Source of the DNA: an uncultured Mycoplasmatota bacterium
GTDB taxonomy: Bacteria; Bacillota_I; Bacilli_A; Izemoplasmatales; Izemoplasmataceae
Assembly: GCA_913062645.1 (NCBI GenBank)
Contig: CAJXVW010000002.1
Span: 489,433 to 553,432, forward strand
DNA length: 64,000 bases
Direction of reading: 5' to 3'
A program made the translations under genes and the position numbers. Positions 35,880 through 46,250 of this stretch are shown here, in pieces (within the stretch, counting starts at the first letter, position 1; each line of letters starts with the position of its first letter). A model generated the notes under the pieces. That model ran no database searches. It had not been told where the DNA came from and saw only the letters and a program-made list of their open reading frames with translations.

Positions 35880-36955
35880 TTGGGGCCCTCCTGACGAACA
35901 ATCAGTTCAAGAATGGCATAACTGGTTATGGCGTTGATGACATGAATCACCCGGTGAACGATGGCGGGATCGTGACGACCCTTAAGTTCCAGGGTGATTG
36001 CCTCCATGGTATCGATGTTGACGGTTTGTTGTGGTTTGCCGATGGATGACGTGGGCTTGATGGCTGTTCGAAATACAATCGGCATGCCGTTGGTGATACC
36101 GCCTTGAAGACCACCAGAATGATTAGAAGACGTCTTTATTGAGCCGTTTTCCAGTATGAAAGGATCGTTTGTTTCTGATCCCAATTTACGCGTCATGGCA
36201 AATCCATCACCAAACTCCAACCCCTTGACGGCGGGAATACTGAACAGCAGGTGGGATAGAATGCTCTCCACTTTTTCAAAGAATGGGGTACCATAGCCGG
36301 CAGGAACACCGATGACTGCTGTTTCAATGGTTCCACCGACGCTGTCCTGGTTTGCTTTCGCATCAAGAATGATTTGTTGGTATTGATCAACGACAGCATT
36401 GTCAATTGTTGGAAAATCGCTAGAATTCAAGCTTTCTAGAACTTCTTTATTGAGCTCGATGGATGAAAATTCCGCATCGGAAACATCTTTGATGCTGGAA
36501 ATGTGACTGCCAATTTGAATTTCGTGATCATTCAAGATGGATTCGCATATCGCACCAAGAATTACGAGTGGAGCCGTTAGTCGTCCGGAAAAATGGCCGC
36601 CACCACGATAATCATGATATCCATCATAACGAATGTGGGCCGTATAGTCCGAATGAGATGGCCGCAGAATCTCGGGAGAATAATCCCTGGAGCGGGTATC
36701 GGTGTTTGGAATAATGATGGTTAATGGCGTACCTGTGGTCTTATCGTTAAAGTAACCACTGATGATCTGATACTCATCTTGTTCTTGTCTGGCGGTGGAT
36801 AATTTGGATTTCGGGCGGCGCTTGTACAACGCCTTGCTAATCCGCTCCTTGTCCAATTGAAGCCCCGCAGGCAAATTGTGAATGACCAACCCAATCGCTT
36901 CTCCGTGGGATTCACCAAACAAATCGATGTGGATAACTTGTCCAAAACTACTCAT
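35867..36955 (-). CDS. aroC: Chorismate synthase
   Basis: GESHGEAIGLVIHNLPAGL, RPKSKLSTARQEQDEYQIISG, HYDYRGGGHFSGR-like YHDYRGGGHFSGRLTA, GGLQGGITNGMPIVFR. Confidence 0.97.
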   Translation of the reverse strand: MSSFGQVIHIDLFGESHGEAIGLVIHNLPAGLQLDKERISKALYKRRPKSKLSTARQEQDEYQIISGYFNDKTTGTPLTIIIPNTDTRSRDYSPEILRPSHSDYTAHIRYDGYHDYRGGGHFSGRLTAPLVILGAICESILNDHEIQIGSHISSIKDVSDAEFSSIELNKEVLESLNSSDFPTIDNAVVDQYQQIILDAKANQDSVGGTIETAVIGVPAGYGTPFFEKVESILSHLLFSIPAVKGLEFGDGFAMTRKLGSETNDPFILENGSIKTSSNHSGGLQGGITNGMPIVFRTAIKPTSSIGKPQQTVNIDTMEAITLELKGRHDPAIVHRVIHVINAITSYAILELIVRQEGPKWMI

Positions 36956-36963
36956 GATATCAC

Positions 36964-37962
36964 CTACAATCTGGCTTTAAAATCTGACAATGAAATGGGC
37001 TTAATATAGCCTTTTCCCACTTCTTCAACAACAATCATGTTCAACGATGTTGACGATGCTTTCTTATCGGTGCGAACGTATTCGAACAATGCGGTTTTAT
37101 CATACTCATATGTATCCGGTAGATCATATTTATGCAACAATCGACGCAAATCGTCTTCAAACGGCATTCCAATCGACATCATTGCCATGCCGATTGCAAT
37201 GGCCTCACCGTGCAACAGAGCGTAATTCGAGAGCTGTTCCAAGGCATGACCGATGGTGTGACCATAGTTGAGAATCTGGCGTATTCCGGTATCGTATTCA
37301 TCTTCTGTAACGATGGTTTTCTTTATGATAACACAGGACTCGATGAATTCTTCCAGATTTGACTTGACGTCTTGCTTCAACAAGGCATCAAACAACGGTT
37401 TACTGGCGATCAAACCATACTTGATCATCTCCGCCATCCCATTGTTGAAATGGCGTGGTTCCAAGGTTTCCAGGGTCAGAGGGTCGATCAACACCAGCTT
37501 GGGTTGTTTGAATGCGCCAATTGCATTTTTCATGTGCGACGCATTGACGGCAACTTTGCCACCAACACTGGAATCAATCTGAGCGAGCAGGGTTGTGGGG
37601 ATTTGAATGTAATCGATGCCACGCATGTAGGTAGCTGCGACAAAACCAGCCAGATCTCCTACCACACCACCCCCAAGAGCAATCAACAAAGCATCTCTTG
37701 TGATGTTCTTTTCAATCATTCGATCAGTCAATGACAAAGCCATTTCCATGGATTTTGAGGACTCTCCTTCGGGAACTTTCAAGACCAAGGAAGATGGCAA
37801 TTTTGCGACAACGGTCTCTACATGAATGGAAGGGATGTTGTCATCGGTGATGATGACAATCTGTCGATTCGCATCAACAAAGTGATCAATGCGCTGAAGC
37901 AAGCCTGTTTCAATCACCACATCGTATGCTTTTCCAGGAATCGGTACGGATACGATTTTCAT
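36964..37962 (-). CDS. aroB: 3-dehydroquinate synthase
   Basis: ALGGGVVGDLAGFVAATYMRGIDYIQIPTTLLAQIDSSVGGKVAVN, LNYGHTIGHALE. Confidence 0.97.
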   Translation of the reverse strand: MKIVSVPIPGKAYDVVIETGLLQRIDHFVDANRQIVIITDDNIPSIHVETVVAKLPSSLVLKVPEGESSKSMEMALSLTDRMIEKNITRDALLIALGGGVVGDLAGFVAATYMRGIDYIQIPTTLLAQIDSSVGGKVAVNASHMKNAIGAFKQPKLVLIDPLTLETLEPRHFNNGMAEMIKYGLIASKPLFDALLKQDVKSNLEEFIESCVIIKKTIVTEDEYDTGIRQILNYGHTIGHALEQLSNYALLHGEAIAIGMAMMSIGMPFEDDLRRLLHKYDLPDTYEYDKTALFEYVRTDKKASSTSLNMIVVEEVGKGYIKPISLSDFKARL

Positions 37963-39239
37963 GATTCATCAACCCCTTCAAGGAACGATCCGCCAAGTTT
38001 TCTGAAGTCATCAAAAAAATGGGGATACGACTTTGTTACGGCGTTTGCACGATGCAATACGATGGGCTGTTCGGAGACAATTGAGGCAATCGCAACCATC
38101 ATTGCGATGCGATGGTCGTTGTATGAATCGACGGTGCCACCGGTAAGTGACGACTTGCCGTGGATGATGATCTCATCCCCCTTGCTTCGAATGTTCGCAC
38201 CAAGGGCCTGCAAGGTGGCCACGGTGGATTCGATGCGATCGGATTCCTTCAGTCGCAGGCGACCGGCGTTGACGATCGTCGTGGTGCCTTTGCTGAGAGA
38301 ACCCAAAAGCGCCACGATCGGACCTAGGTCCGGACAGTCGGCAATGTCAATCTTGGCCGCGTTGGTTGTTGATTTGTTCGCAATCAAGCCGTCTTCCATG
38401 AAAATCAAGCGGCCTTTCATGCGTTTGATGATGTCGATGATGGCCTGATCTCCTTGCCGTGATTCGTGAGACAGGTTGTGGACCGTCACGTTTCCGTTGA
38501 GAATGCCGCCTACAAGAAAGAATGCCGCTTGGGAGTAATCCCCCTCGACACGATAATCAAACGGCTCATAGGACTGATTTCCGGGTATGTAGTAGCCATT
38601 TTCTATCTCTGTCACGGTGACGCCGAAATGTTCCAGCATCTGAATGGTGAGTTGAATGTAGCTGCGGGACTCCAGATGCCCCTTAATATGGATGTAGGAA
38701 TCTTCATTCAAGAGTGGCAAAGCGAACATCAATCCGGTAAAAAATTGTGAGCTGACGGTGCCGTCGACAAAATATCTACGGGCTTTAATAGAGCCATTTA
38801 CCACAATTTTATCATCGTTGTGCTCGAAGAAAATATGATCTTGACGGAAGAGGTCTTCGTACACCGATTGGGGACGTCGGAGAAGCGACGGTTGTCCGGT
38901 AAAAACGACCTCTTTTCCGGTTAGAGATAAGAGGGGGATTAAAAACCGGAGCGTCGAGCCGGATTCATTACAATCAATCGCTTCATTTGGAGCTTTCAGG
39001 GATTTTATTCCTCGAATATCAACGGAATCATCATTGATTTCGATGCGAGCGCCGATCTGTTCCAACGCGGAGAGCGTGGCACGAATGTCGTCGGAGAGGA
39101 CCACATCGGAGATCGTACTCGTTCCTTTGGCCAACGCCGCACAAATCAATGCGCGATGGGTGAGACTTTTCGATGTGGGTACTTCCAATTGACCTTCCAA
39201 ACGAGCGGGAAACAGCGTAATGGAGTCGTATTTGTTCAT
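37959..39239 (-). CDS. aroA: 3-phosphoshikimate 1-carboxyvinyltransferase (EPSP synthase)
   Basis: VPTSKSLTHRALICAALAKGTS, NESGSTLRFLIPL, RLRLKESDRIEST, YNDHRIAMM. Confidence 0.97.
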   Translation of the reverse strand: MNKYDSITLFPARLEGQLEVPTSKSLTHRALICAALAKGTSTISDVVLSDDIRATLSALEQIGARIEINDDSVDIRGIKSLKAPNEAIDCNESGSTLRFLIPLLSLTGKEVVFTGQPSLLRRPQSVYEDLFRQDHIFFEHNDDKIVVNGSIKARRYFVDGTVSSQFFTGLMFALPLLNEDSYIHIKGHLESRSYIQLTIQMLEHFGVTVTEIENGYYIPGNQSYEPFDYRVEGDYSQAAFFLVGGILNGNVTVHNLSHESRQGDQAIIDIIKRMKGRLIFMEDGLIANKSTTNAAKIDIADCPDLGPIVALLGSLSKGTTTIVNAGRLRLKESDRIESTVATLQALGANIRSKGDEIIIHGKSSLTGGTVDSYNDHRIAMMVAIASIVSEQPIVLHRANAVTKSYPHFFDDFRKLGGSFLEGVDES

Positions 39240-40075
39240 TTGATGTTCCCTCGTTTCACCGTGGATTCACGCATCAATTCACGAAGCGATTCGCGATCTT
39301 TGCGGGCAAGCGCATCCTTCAATAAATCGAGCTGTTCCTCAAAGGCATTGATGCGTCTGGTTAGAAAGTCTTTGTTGCGAAGGAACAGTTCCGCCCACAA
39401 ATCGTCATTGATCATGGCAATCCGGGTAAGGTCTTTGTATGAGTCGCCGATGAAGCGACTGGTGTCGTACTTGTCGTCGTCGCTGTTGACGAGACTGATG
39501 GCGATGGCATGGGTTAGTTGCGATGTATAGGCAATGATGTCGTCGTGCTCGAAGTCCTGAATGCGGGCAACGGAAGAAAAGCCCATTTGACGAGCGAGCG
39601 TTTCGATCAGGTTCAACGCTTCTTCGGTGTTGTGTTTGGTGGGTGTGATGACAAAGTTTGCATTCTGGAAAATCGCTTCATCACTATGTTTTATGCCGAT
39701 TGTTTCACGTCCCGCGATGGGGTGGGCGAAGACCAGTTGAATGTCGTCTTTGTAAACCTCGAGTTGATCGATCATGTACCGTTTGATGCCGGCGACGTCG
39801 GAGACGATCGCATCTCGTTTGAACTGATTGATGTGTTTGCGCACGAAGTCCACGGCCCGATCCGGATACAGACAAAGAAATACGACGTCCAAGTCGCCTA
39901 AAACGGTTGTTGGATCGTCGGTCGCTTCATCGACAATGTTGTTGTCAAGCGCGTATGCGATCGCTAGAGGGTCGATGTCGATGCCAACCAGATGGTAGCG
40001 GTAGGGTCTCAGGCTTTTGGCGTATGTGCCCCCAATAAGGCCGAGTCCCACAATTCCTATCTTCATTTCCATCAC
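39236..40075 (-). CDS. tyrA: Prephenate dehydrogenase
   Basis: KIGIVGLGLIGGTYAKSLRPYRYHLVGIDID, FAHPIAGRETIGIKHSDEAIFQNANFVITP. Confidence 0.93.
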   Translation of the reverse strand: MMEMKIGIVGLGLIGGTYAKSLRPYRYHLVGIDIDPLAIAYALDNNIVDEATDDPTTVLGDLDVVFLCLYPDRAVDFVRKHINQFKRDAIVSDVAGIKRYMIDQLEVYKDDIQLVFAHPIAGRETIGIKHSDEAIFQNANFVITPTKHNTEEALNLIETLARQMGFSSVARIQDFEHDDIIAYTSQLTHAIAISLVNSDDDKYDTSRFIGDSYKDLTRIAMINDDLWAELFLRNKDFLTRRINAFEEQLDLLKDALARKDRESLRELMRESTVKRGNIK

Positions 40076-40214
40076 CTTTGCTCGTGGTATGCCATCATTA
40101 TACTACATATTGAAATGAATGTTTACTGATAATTTTGTAAGCGTTTTAGGTAATTCGGTTGATTTTGGTCCTTAAAAGTGAGAAAATGAAATCAGACCAA
40201 AGAGGAGGCTTATC

Positions 40215-41888
40215 ATGGAAAACATTGACTTAAAAATCGCCCAACAAGCGGATATGAAACCCATACGCGAGATTGCATCGACACTCGGCTTGAATGAAGA
40301 TGACATCGAGCTGTATGGTAATTACAAAGCAAAAATCTCTCTGGATGCCATGAAGCGCATGGCCGACAAGGAAGATGGAAAGGTCATTCTTGTCACCGCC
40401 ATCAACCCGACACCGGCCGGGGAAGGCAAATCCACAACGACAGTGGGGCTTGGCCAGGCATTCAAGAAAATCGGCAAGAATGCGATCATCGCCTTACGCG
40501 AACCCTCGTTCGGTCCGGTCATGGGAATCAAGGGAGGCGCCGCCGGAGGTGGCTACAGTCAAGTGGTTCCGATGGAAGATTTGAACCTCCATTTCACCGG
40601 CGACATTCATGCCATCACCACAGCCAACAACGCCATCAGCGCCATCATTGACAACCATATTCACCAGGGAAACGAACTGAACATCGATCCGCGACGCATT
40701 TCCTGGAAACGCTGTTTGGACATGAACGACCGGGCGTTGCGTCAGGTTGTTGTCGGCCTTGGCGGTACCGGTAACAGCATCCCTCGTGAGGATGGATTCA
40801 ACATCTCGGTTGCCTCGGAAATCATGGCGGTGCTTTGTTTGGCCGATGATCTGGAAGATTTGAAAACGCGTGTGCGGCGCATCGTGGTCGCATATACCTA
40901 CGATCGCAAACCCGTCACCGTAGGCGATCTTCAAGTCGAAGGCGCGGTTGCGCTGATCCTGAAAGACGCAATCAAACCAAATCTTGTTCAAACATTGGAA
41001 AATACACCGGCGCTGGTTCATGGCGGACCGTTCGCGAACATCGCGCATGGATGCAACAGCGTCATCGCAACCAACATGGGACGCAAACTGGCGGACTACG
41101 TCATCACCGAAGCGGGATTCGGCGCCGATCTTGGTGCGGAAAAATTCCTCAACATCAAAACACTGCAAGGACATTTCACACCAAGTGCGGTTGTCATCGT
41201 AGCAACTGTACGGGCACTGAAAATGCATGGAGGTGTCAACAAAAAAGAACTCGATCAAGAAAATGTCGAGGCGTTGCAACAAGGGATTGAAAACTTGGAA
41301 CGACACATCGAAACCATACAGAAATTCGGGCTCCCCTATGTCGTCGCAATCAATCATTTTACCGGCGATACCAAACGGGAAACGGCTGCATTAGAGGAAT
41401 ATCTCAAATCCAACAAACATCCGTACAGCCTTAGTGAAGTATGGGCGAAGGGTGGCGAAGGCGCTGTCGATCTCGCGACCAAAGTGGTTCAAGAAATCGA
41501 AACCAAAGAGAATCATTTCCAACGTCTCTACAAACCGGAAGACTCACTTCAGAAGAAGATTGAAACCATCGCCAAGGAAGTTTACGGGGCCGATGGTGTC
41601 GAGTTCTCCTCAACGGCGCGCATCCAGTTGCGCCGATTCCGCCGATTCGGCTGGGACGATCTCGGAGTCTGCATGGCGAAAACACAATACAGCTTGTCGG
41701 ACAACCCGAAATTACTGGGACGACCGAAGGGGTTTACGATAACGATTCGAGAACTCACTCCCTCGATCGGAGCTGGTTTCATTGTCGCATTGACGGGCGA
41801 CGTCATGACCATGCCGGGACTTCCGAAAGCCCCTGCGGCGCTAGAAATGGACATTACAAAAGATGGAGAAGCAAAGGGACTGTTCTAA
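40215..41888 (+). CDS. fhs: Formate-tetrahydrofolate ligase
   Basis: [60 protein letters not shown]. Confidence 0.98.
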   Translation: MENIDLKIAQQADMKPIREIASTLGLNEDDIELYGNYKAKISLDAMKRMADKEDGKVILVTAINPTPAGEGKSTTTVGLGQAFKKIGKNAIIALREPSFGPVMGIKGGAAGGGYSQVVPMEDLNLHFTGDIHAITTANNAISAIIDNHIHQGNELNIDPRRISWKRCLDMNDRALRQVVVGLGGTGNSIPREDGFNISVASEIMAVLCLADDLEDLKTRVRRIVVAYTYDRKPVTVGDLQVEGAVALILKDAIKPNLVQTLENTPALVHGGPFANIAHGCNSVIATNMGRKLADYVITEAGFGADLGAEKFLNIKTLQGHFTPSAVVIVATVRALKMHGGVNKKELDQENVEALQQGIENLERHIETIQKFGLPYVVAINHFTGDTKRETAALEEYLKSNKHPYSLSEVWAKGGEGAVDLATKVVQEIETKENHFQRLYKPEDSLQKKIETIAKEVYGADGVEFSSTARIQLRRFRRFGWDDLGVCMAKTQYSLSDNPKLLGRPKGFTITIRELTPSIGAGFIVALTGDVMTMPGLPKAPAALEMDITKDGEAKGLF

Positions 41889-41903
41889 AACAGTCCTTTT
41901 TTT
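41877..41903 (+). terminator. Terminator overlapping the fhs stop codon
   Basis: GGACTGTT-CTAA-AACAGTCC + T7. Confidence 0.85.
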
Positions 41904-41962
41904 CATTTAGGTATTGTGTCGCGCACAGTAGTGTGTTAAGATGGGTATAGGAGGTCGATATC

Positions 41963-42334
41963 ATGAACGCGCAATTCAAGCGGGGAATCATTGAACTATG
42001 CGTCCTGAGCGAGCTGGTTCAAGAGGACATGTACGGGTACATGATCATCAACAACATTTCCCAACATCTGGATGTGAATGAAAACACCATTTACCCGATT
42101 CTCAGGCGATTGACGAAGGAGGGCTACTTCACTACCTATTTACAAGAGTCGAACGTCGGAGCACCGCGCAAGTACTATCGCATCACGAAACAAGGATTCC
42201 GGTATTACCTCGAACTGCGGGATTCATGGGATCAATTCATTGGTGGCGTATATGAGATTTTGAACAAGGGAGGCAAGAAGCATGAAGACATTCTTAGACG
42301 ATTTGAAAAAAGAACTGAAACGACTAAACTTTAG
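41963..42334 (+). CDS. PadR-family transcriptional regulator
   Basis: LCVLSELVQEDMYGYMIINNIS...ENTIYPILRRLTKEGYFTTYLQESNVGAPRKYYRITKQG. Confidence 0.93.
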   Translation: MNAQFKRGIIELCVLSELVQEDMYGYMIINNISQHLDVNENTIYPILRRLTKEGYFTTYLQESNVGAPRKYYRITKQGFRYYLELRDSWDQFIGGVYEILNKGGKKHEDILRRFEKRTETTKL

Positions 42335-43241
42335 CAAAGACGAGATCAAGGAAATTCTCGCCGATCATGAAGAAATGATTGAAACCGCCCAAAAAGAAGG
42401 ACTGTCCGATGACGAGCTGACAACAAAATTCGGAGATCCCGCCAAACTGGCCCAGGATCTCAAGGATAATCTGGCCGACACCGTGACCGTCGAAAAAGGA
42501 GGAACCATTGTGGAAGGATACACCTTATGGAAAACATTCCCAGTAGTGGACAAGGAGTTCGACATCAGCATCGCACTCGTCAGTGAAGACGTGAAGTACG
42601 TCATTTCCGATGCCGAATCGATCGAAGTTCACTACAAGAACATCGATGACACCGACGATTACGAAGTGACGTTTGACAGCGAATTGTTCTCGCTCAAACG
42701 TCTCAGTGACAAAACCCGTTTCCGTCTCTCCCGAGACGCCGGAAAATTTATGGTAAAAGTACCGCAAAACATCAAAAGCAAGCTCTTTTCCATCAAAATC
42801 GTCAGCGGCGATGCCAAACTCGAGTCGATTGAAACCGAAACATTCGACATCAAAACCACCAGCGGCGACGTCAAGATTCACAAATTCACCACCAATGCAG
42901 CCAACTTCTCTACCGTAAGTGGGGATTTGAAAGTTGAAAACGGAATCCTCGGCTCCCTGAAAATGTCCATGGTAAGCGGAGATGCATCCCTCACCGACAC
43001 CAAGATTGACGGCCCGATCGATCTCAACACCGTCAGCGGCGATTTGAAAGTCGAACAGACCGAAGCGAAATCGCTGGACTTCAAGACCGTCAGCGGCGAC
43101 TGCAAAGGAAAGGACTTCTACCCGGAAACCGTGAAGCTTCGCTCGGTGAGTGGGGATGTTAAAATCGAGAACTCCGACAAATCCCGTGAAATCCAAGTTT
43201 TACTCAAAAAAGCCCTCAGCGGAAAGGTGAAAATCAAATGA
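42282..43241 (+). CDS. DUF1700/HAAS-like N-terminus plus DUF4097-like beta-repeat protein
   Basis: MKTFLDDLKKELKRLNFSKDEIKEILADHEEMIETAQKEGLSDDELTTKFGDPAKLAQDLK; repeated [T/V]SGD[LVA]K motifs. Confidence 0.85.
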   Translation: MKTFLDDLKKELKRLNFSKDEIKEILADHEEMIETAQKEGLSDDELTTKFGDPAKLAQDLKDNLADTVTVEKGGTIVEGYTLWKTFPVVDKEFDISIALVSEDVKYVISDAESIEVHYKNIDDTDDYEVTFDSELFSLKRLSDKTRFRLSRDAGKFMVKVPQNIKSKLFSIKIVSGDAKLESIETETFDIKTTSGDVKIHKFTTNAANFSTVSGDLKVENGILGSLKMSMVSGDASLTDTKIDGPIDLNTVSGDLKVEQTEAKSLDFKTVSGDCKGKDFYPETVKLRSVSGDVKIENSDKSREIQVLLKKALSGKVKIK

Positions 43242-43285
43242 TTTTCGCCTTTTTCATGATATAATTGAGCAAAGGAGTGATCACA

Positions 43286-44776
43286 ATGGATTTGATGCAA
43301 CAATTTCGCGACATGCGGAAGAAACAAGAAGCGTACTCGTATGTCATGAGTGTCGTCGGCTGGGACAGCCAGACCGAAGCCCCCCGCGGCACATTTCCAC
43401 GACGGGCGGATATGCTTGGGTTGATCAGTGCCGAACTGTTCAAACTCAGTACATCACAAGAATACCAAGATGCGGTATATGGCTTGTTTGAGCGCTTGGA
43501 TGAACTGGACGATTTGAGCGCGAGAGAAATCAAACGCGCCAAAAAGGAACTGGACAAAGTTGTCAAGATCCCCGAAAACGAGTACGTCGAATATGGGAAA
43601 CTCGTCAATCTGTCGCAACGACTCTGGGAAGACGCCAAAGCCAACAACGACTGGGATTCGTTCAAAGGCAATCTGGCCAAATTGATTGAGTTCAACCGGA
43701 AATTCGTTAAGTATTACGATCCGGTAAGCCCAGCCTATAATGTCTTGCTGGACGACTTTGAAGAAGGCATGACGATGGAACTTTACGACGAGTTCTTCGG
43801 CACCTTGAAACGTGACCTGGTTCCCTTTGTCAGACAAGTGTTGAAGGAAGGGAAACCGCTAAAGAACGACTTTACGCTGAACTCGTTCGATCCCGAAAAA
43901 CAAAAAGAATTCTGCGATTATCTGATCGATGTGTTGGACTTCAATCGGGATCATGGACTCATGAAAGAAAGTGTTCATCCATTCACATGGAACACCCACC
44001 CCAGCGATGTTCGATTCACCACGAGGTATCTGGAGAATTTCGTGTTCTCATCGATCTTTGCCGCTATCCATGAGTTGGGACATGCCACCTATGAGCAACA
44101 AGTCGACCCCAAATGGACCGACACCGAATTGTCGGGTGGCGCATCGATGGGCGTACACGAATCGCAGTCACGCTTTTATGAGAACGTACTCGGCCGCAGC
44201 AAGGCCTTTTGGGAAGCGCATTATCCAAAGTTCCAGGAACTGTTCCCAGAGGAAACCAAAGGCATTTCTCTGGATGATTTCCATCGCGCGACGAACAAAG
44301 TCGAGGCGTCGTTCATTCGCGTCGAAGCAGATGAACTCACATACCCGATGCACATCATGATCCGCTATGAAATCGAACGGATGCTGTTCAGCGATGAGTT
44401 GGAAGTCGATCAACTCCCCGAAGTATGGAATCAAAAAATGGTGGAATACCTCGGTATCGAGCCGAAAACGGACAGTGAAGGCGTTCTTCAGGACGTCCAT
44501 TGGTCGGCCGGGCTTTACGGGTATTTCCCGACCTATGCACTCGGCAGTGCCTATGCCGCTCAGTTCTACTACAAGATGAAAGAAGACCTCGATATCGATG
44601 AACTGGTTCGCACCAACAACATCAAGGCCATCAACGCCTGGTTGCAAGAACACATCCATCAGTACGGCAAAAGCAAAACACCGAAGGAACTTCTTCTCGA
44701 TGTCACCGGCGAAGAATTTGATCCACAGTATTACGTCAAGTATCTGAAGGAAAAATACAGCGCTCTGTATCTCTAG
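43286..44776 (+). CDS. M32 carboxypeptidase (Taq)
   Basis: HPFTWNTHPSDVRFTTRYLENFVFSSIFAAIHELGHATYEQQV (HELGH), GVHESQSRFYEN. Confidence 0.95.
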   Translation: MDLMQQFRDMRKKQEAYSYVMSVVGWDSQTEAPRGTFPRRADMLGLISAELFKLSTSQEYQDAVYGLFERLDELDDLSAREIKRAKKELDKVVKIPENEYVEYGKLVNLSQRLWEDAKANNDWDSFKGNLAKLIEFNRKFVKYYDPVSPAYNVLLDDFEEGMTMELYDEFFGTLKRDLVPFVRQVLKEGKPLKNDFTLNSFDPEKQKEFCDYLIDVLDFNRDHGLMKESVHPFTWNTHPSDVRFTTRYLENFVFSSIFAAIHELGHATYEQQVDPKWTDTELSGGASMGVHESQSRFYENVLGRSKAFWEAHYPKFQELFPEETKGISLDDFHRATNKVEASFIRVEADELTYPMHIMIRYEIERMLFSDELEVDQLPEVWNQKMVEYLGIEPKTDSEGVLQDVHWSAGLYGYFPTYALGSAYAAQFYYKMKEDLDIDELVRTNNIKAINAWLQEHIHQYGKSKTPKELLLDVTGEEFDPQYYVKYLKEKYSALYL

Positions 44777-44880
44777 GAAATCGCATAACAAAGACGAAAG
44801 ACAATCGACCATGAGCGGTTGTCTTTTTTTTCTCTCAAGCAAACAGAAACTAATGTTATAATGGATTTGGAGGCGATAAC

Positions 44881-45399
44881 ATGGAATACACCACACAGAA
44901 CTGGTACGATCAATCGGATCAGGCTCTGGATCAGTTGATGACGGGAGCGTTCGTAACAACCAAGAAGGGCGACAAGGTCAACACGATGACCATTGCCTGG
45001 GGTGGCATCAACGTCATTTGGGGACGGCCCGTATTCGTCATTTACATTCGTTATTCCCGAGATACGTACGACATGTTGGAAGACAACGACGAATTTACCA
45101 TCAGCATCCCCACAACGGCCGATTTGCGCAAAGAGCTTGCTTATTGCGGAACCCGTTCGGGACGCGATACCGATAAGATCGAAGATTGCAAGTTGACGCT
45201 CGTTCCCGGTCGCAAGGTAACCACGCCGGTTCTTGGCGAATGCGACCTGCATTATGAATGCAAGATCATCTATCGTCAGGCCATGGAAGCCAACATGGTA
45301 CCGAAGGACGTCAAGGAACGTTACTATAAAACCAATAATTATCACATGATATACTATGGCGAAATCATTGACGCATATCAAATCAAAGGAGTGAAATGA
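44881..45399 (+). CDS. Flavin reductase-like (FMN-binding) protein
   Basis: GAFVTTKKGDKVNTMTIAWGGINVIWGRPVFVIYIRYSRDTYDMLEDNDEFTISIP. Confidence 0.85.
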   Translation: MEYTTQNWYDQSDQALDQLMTGAFVTTKKGDKVNTMTIAWGGINVIWGRPVFVIYIRYSRDTYDMLEDNDEFTISIPTTADLRKELAYCGTRSGRDTDKIEDCKLTLVPGRKVTTPVLGECDLHYECKIIYRQAMEANMVPKDVKERYYKTNNYHMIYYGEIIDAYQIKGVK

Positions 45400-46250
45400 T
45401 GGGCGAAATCATCAGCGGAAAAGAACTCTCAAAAGAGATTCGCGAACAAGTGAAACAACGGGTATCGGAACTGAAGGAAACGTATGGGAAAGTGCCACAT
45501 TTGGCCGTTGTTCTGGTTGGCGAAGACCCCGCTAGCCAGAGTTATGTTCGAGGTAAGGAACGTGCCTGCAAACGGGCCGGCATGGACAGCACCGTGATTC
45601 TCAAGAACGACGAGATCACCGAAGACGAACTGCTTCAGATCATCGGCACCTTGAACAAGGACGATGACGTCCACGGCATTCTCGTTCAGTTGCCGCTTCC
45701 CAAACACATCGATGAAAACAAAGTCATCGATGCCATCGACATTCGCAAGGACGTGGATGGATTTCATCCCCTGAACGTAGCGTACATGCACCTGGGACGG
45801 GATGCGATTCTTCCGGCGACGCCAAAAGGCATTCTCACCATGATTCACAGCAAAAACATCGAACTCAAAGGCAAAGACGCCTTGATCATCGGACGCAGCA
45901 ACATCGTCGGGAAACCCGTTGCGATGTTACTGATGAAAGAACATGCGACCGTGACGATCGCTCACAGCCGAACGCAAGATCTGAAGAGCAAATGCCTGCG
46001 CGCCGATATCATCGTCGCCGCTGTCGGACGCCCCAATACCGTCACCACTGACATGGTGAAAGACGGAGCCGTTGTCATCGACGTCGGTGTCAACCGTGTT
46101 GACGGGCACCTCGTCGGTGATTGCGATTTCGATGCGATCAAGGACAAAGCCAGCTATATCACGCCGGTTCCCGGTGGTGTCGGACCGATGACGATCACAT
46201 CACTGTTGCAGAACACCGTGGAGTGTTTTGAAAGGATCATGAAACAATGA
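45396..46250 (+). CDS. folD: Bifunctional methylenetetrahydrofolate dehydrogenase/cyclohydrolase
   Basis: LAVVLVGEDPASQSYVRGKERACKRAGM, DVDGFHPLNVAYM, IIGRSNIVGKPVAMLLMKEHATVTIAHSRT. Confidence 0.97.
   Translation: MMGEIISGKELSKEIREQVKQRVSELKETYGKVPHLAVVLVGEDPASQSYVRGKERACKRAGMDSTVILKNDEITEDELLQIIGTLNKDDDVHGILVQLPLPKHIDENKVIDAIDIRKDVDGFHPLNVAYMHLGRDAILPATPKGILTMIHSKNIELKGKDALIIGRSNIVGKPVAMLLMKEHATVTIAHSRTQDLKSKCLRADIIVAAVGRPNTVTTDMVKDGAVVIDVGVNRVDGHLVGDCDFDAIKDKASYITPVPGGVGPMTITSLLQNTVECFERIMKQ

Noticed and set aside
40100-40215. THF riboswitch upstream of fhs
   Set aside because: Does not show the conserved THF-I sequence blocks as I know them; reported only as an unclassified pairing
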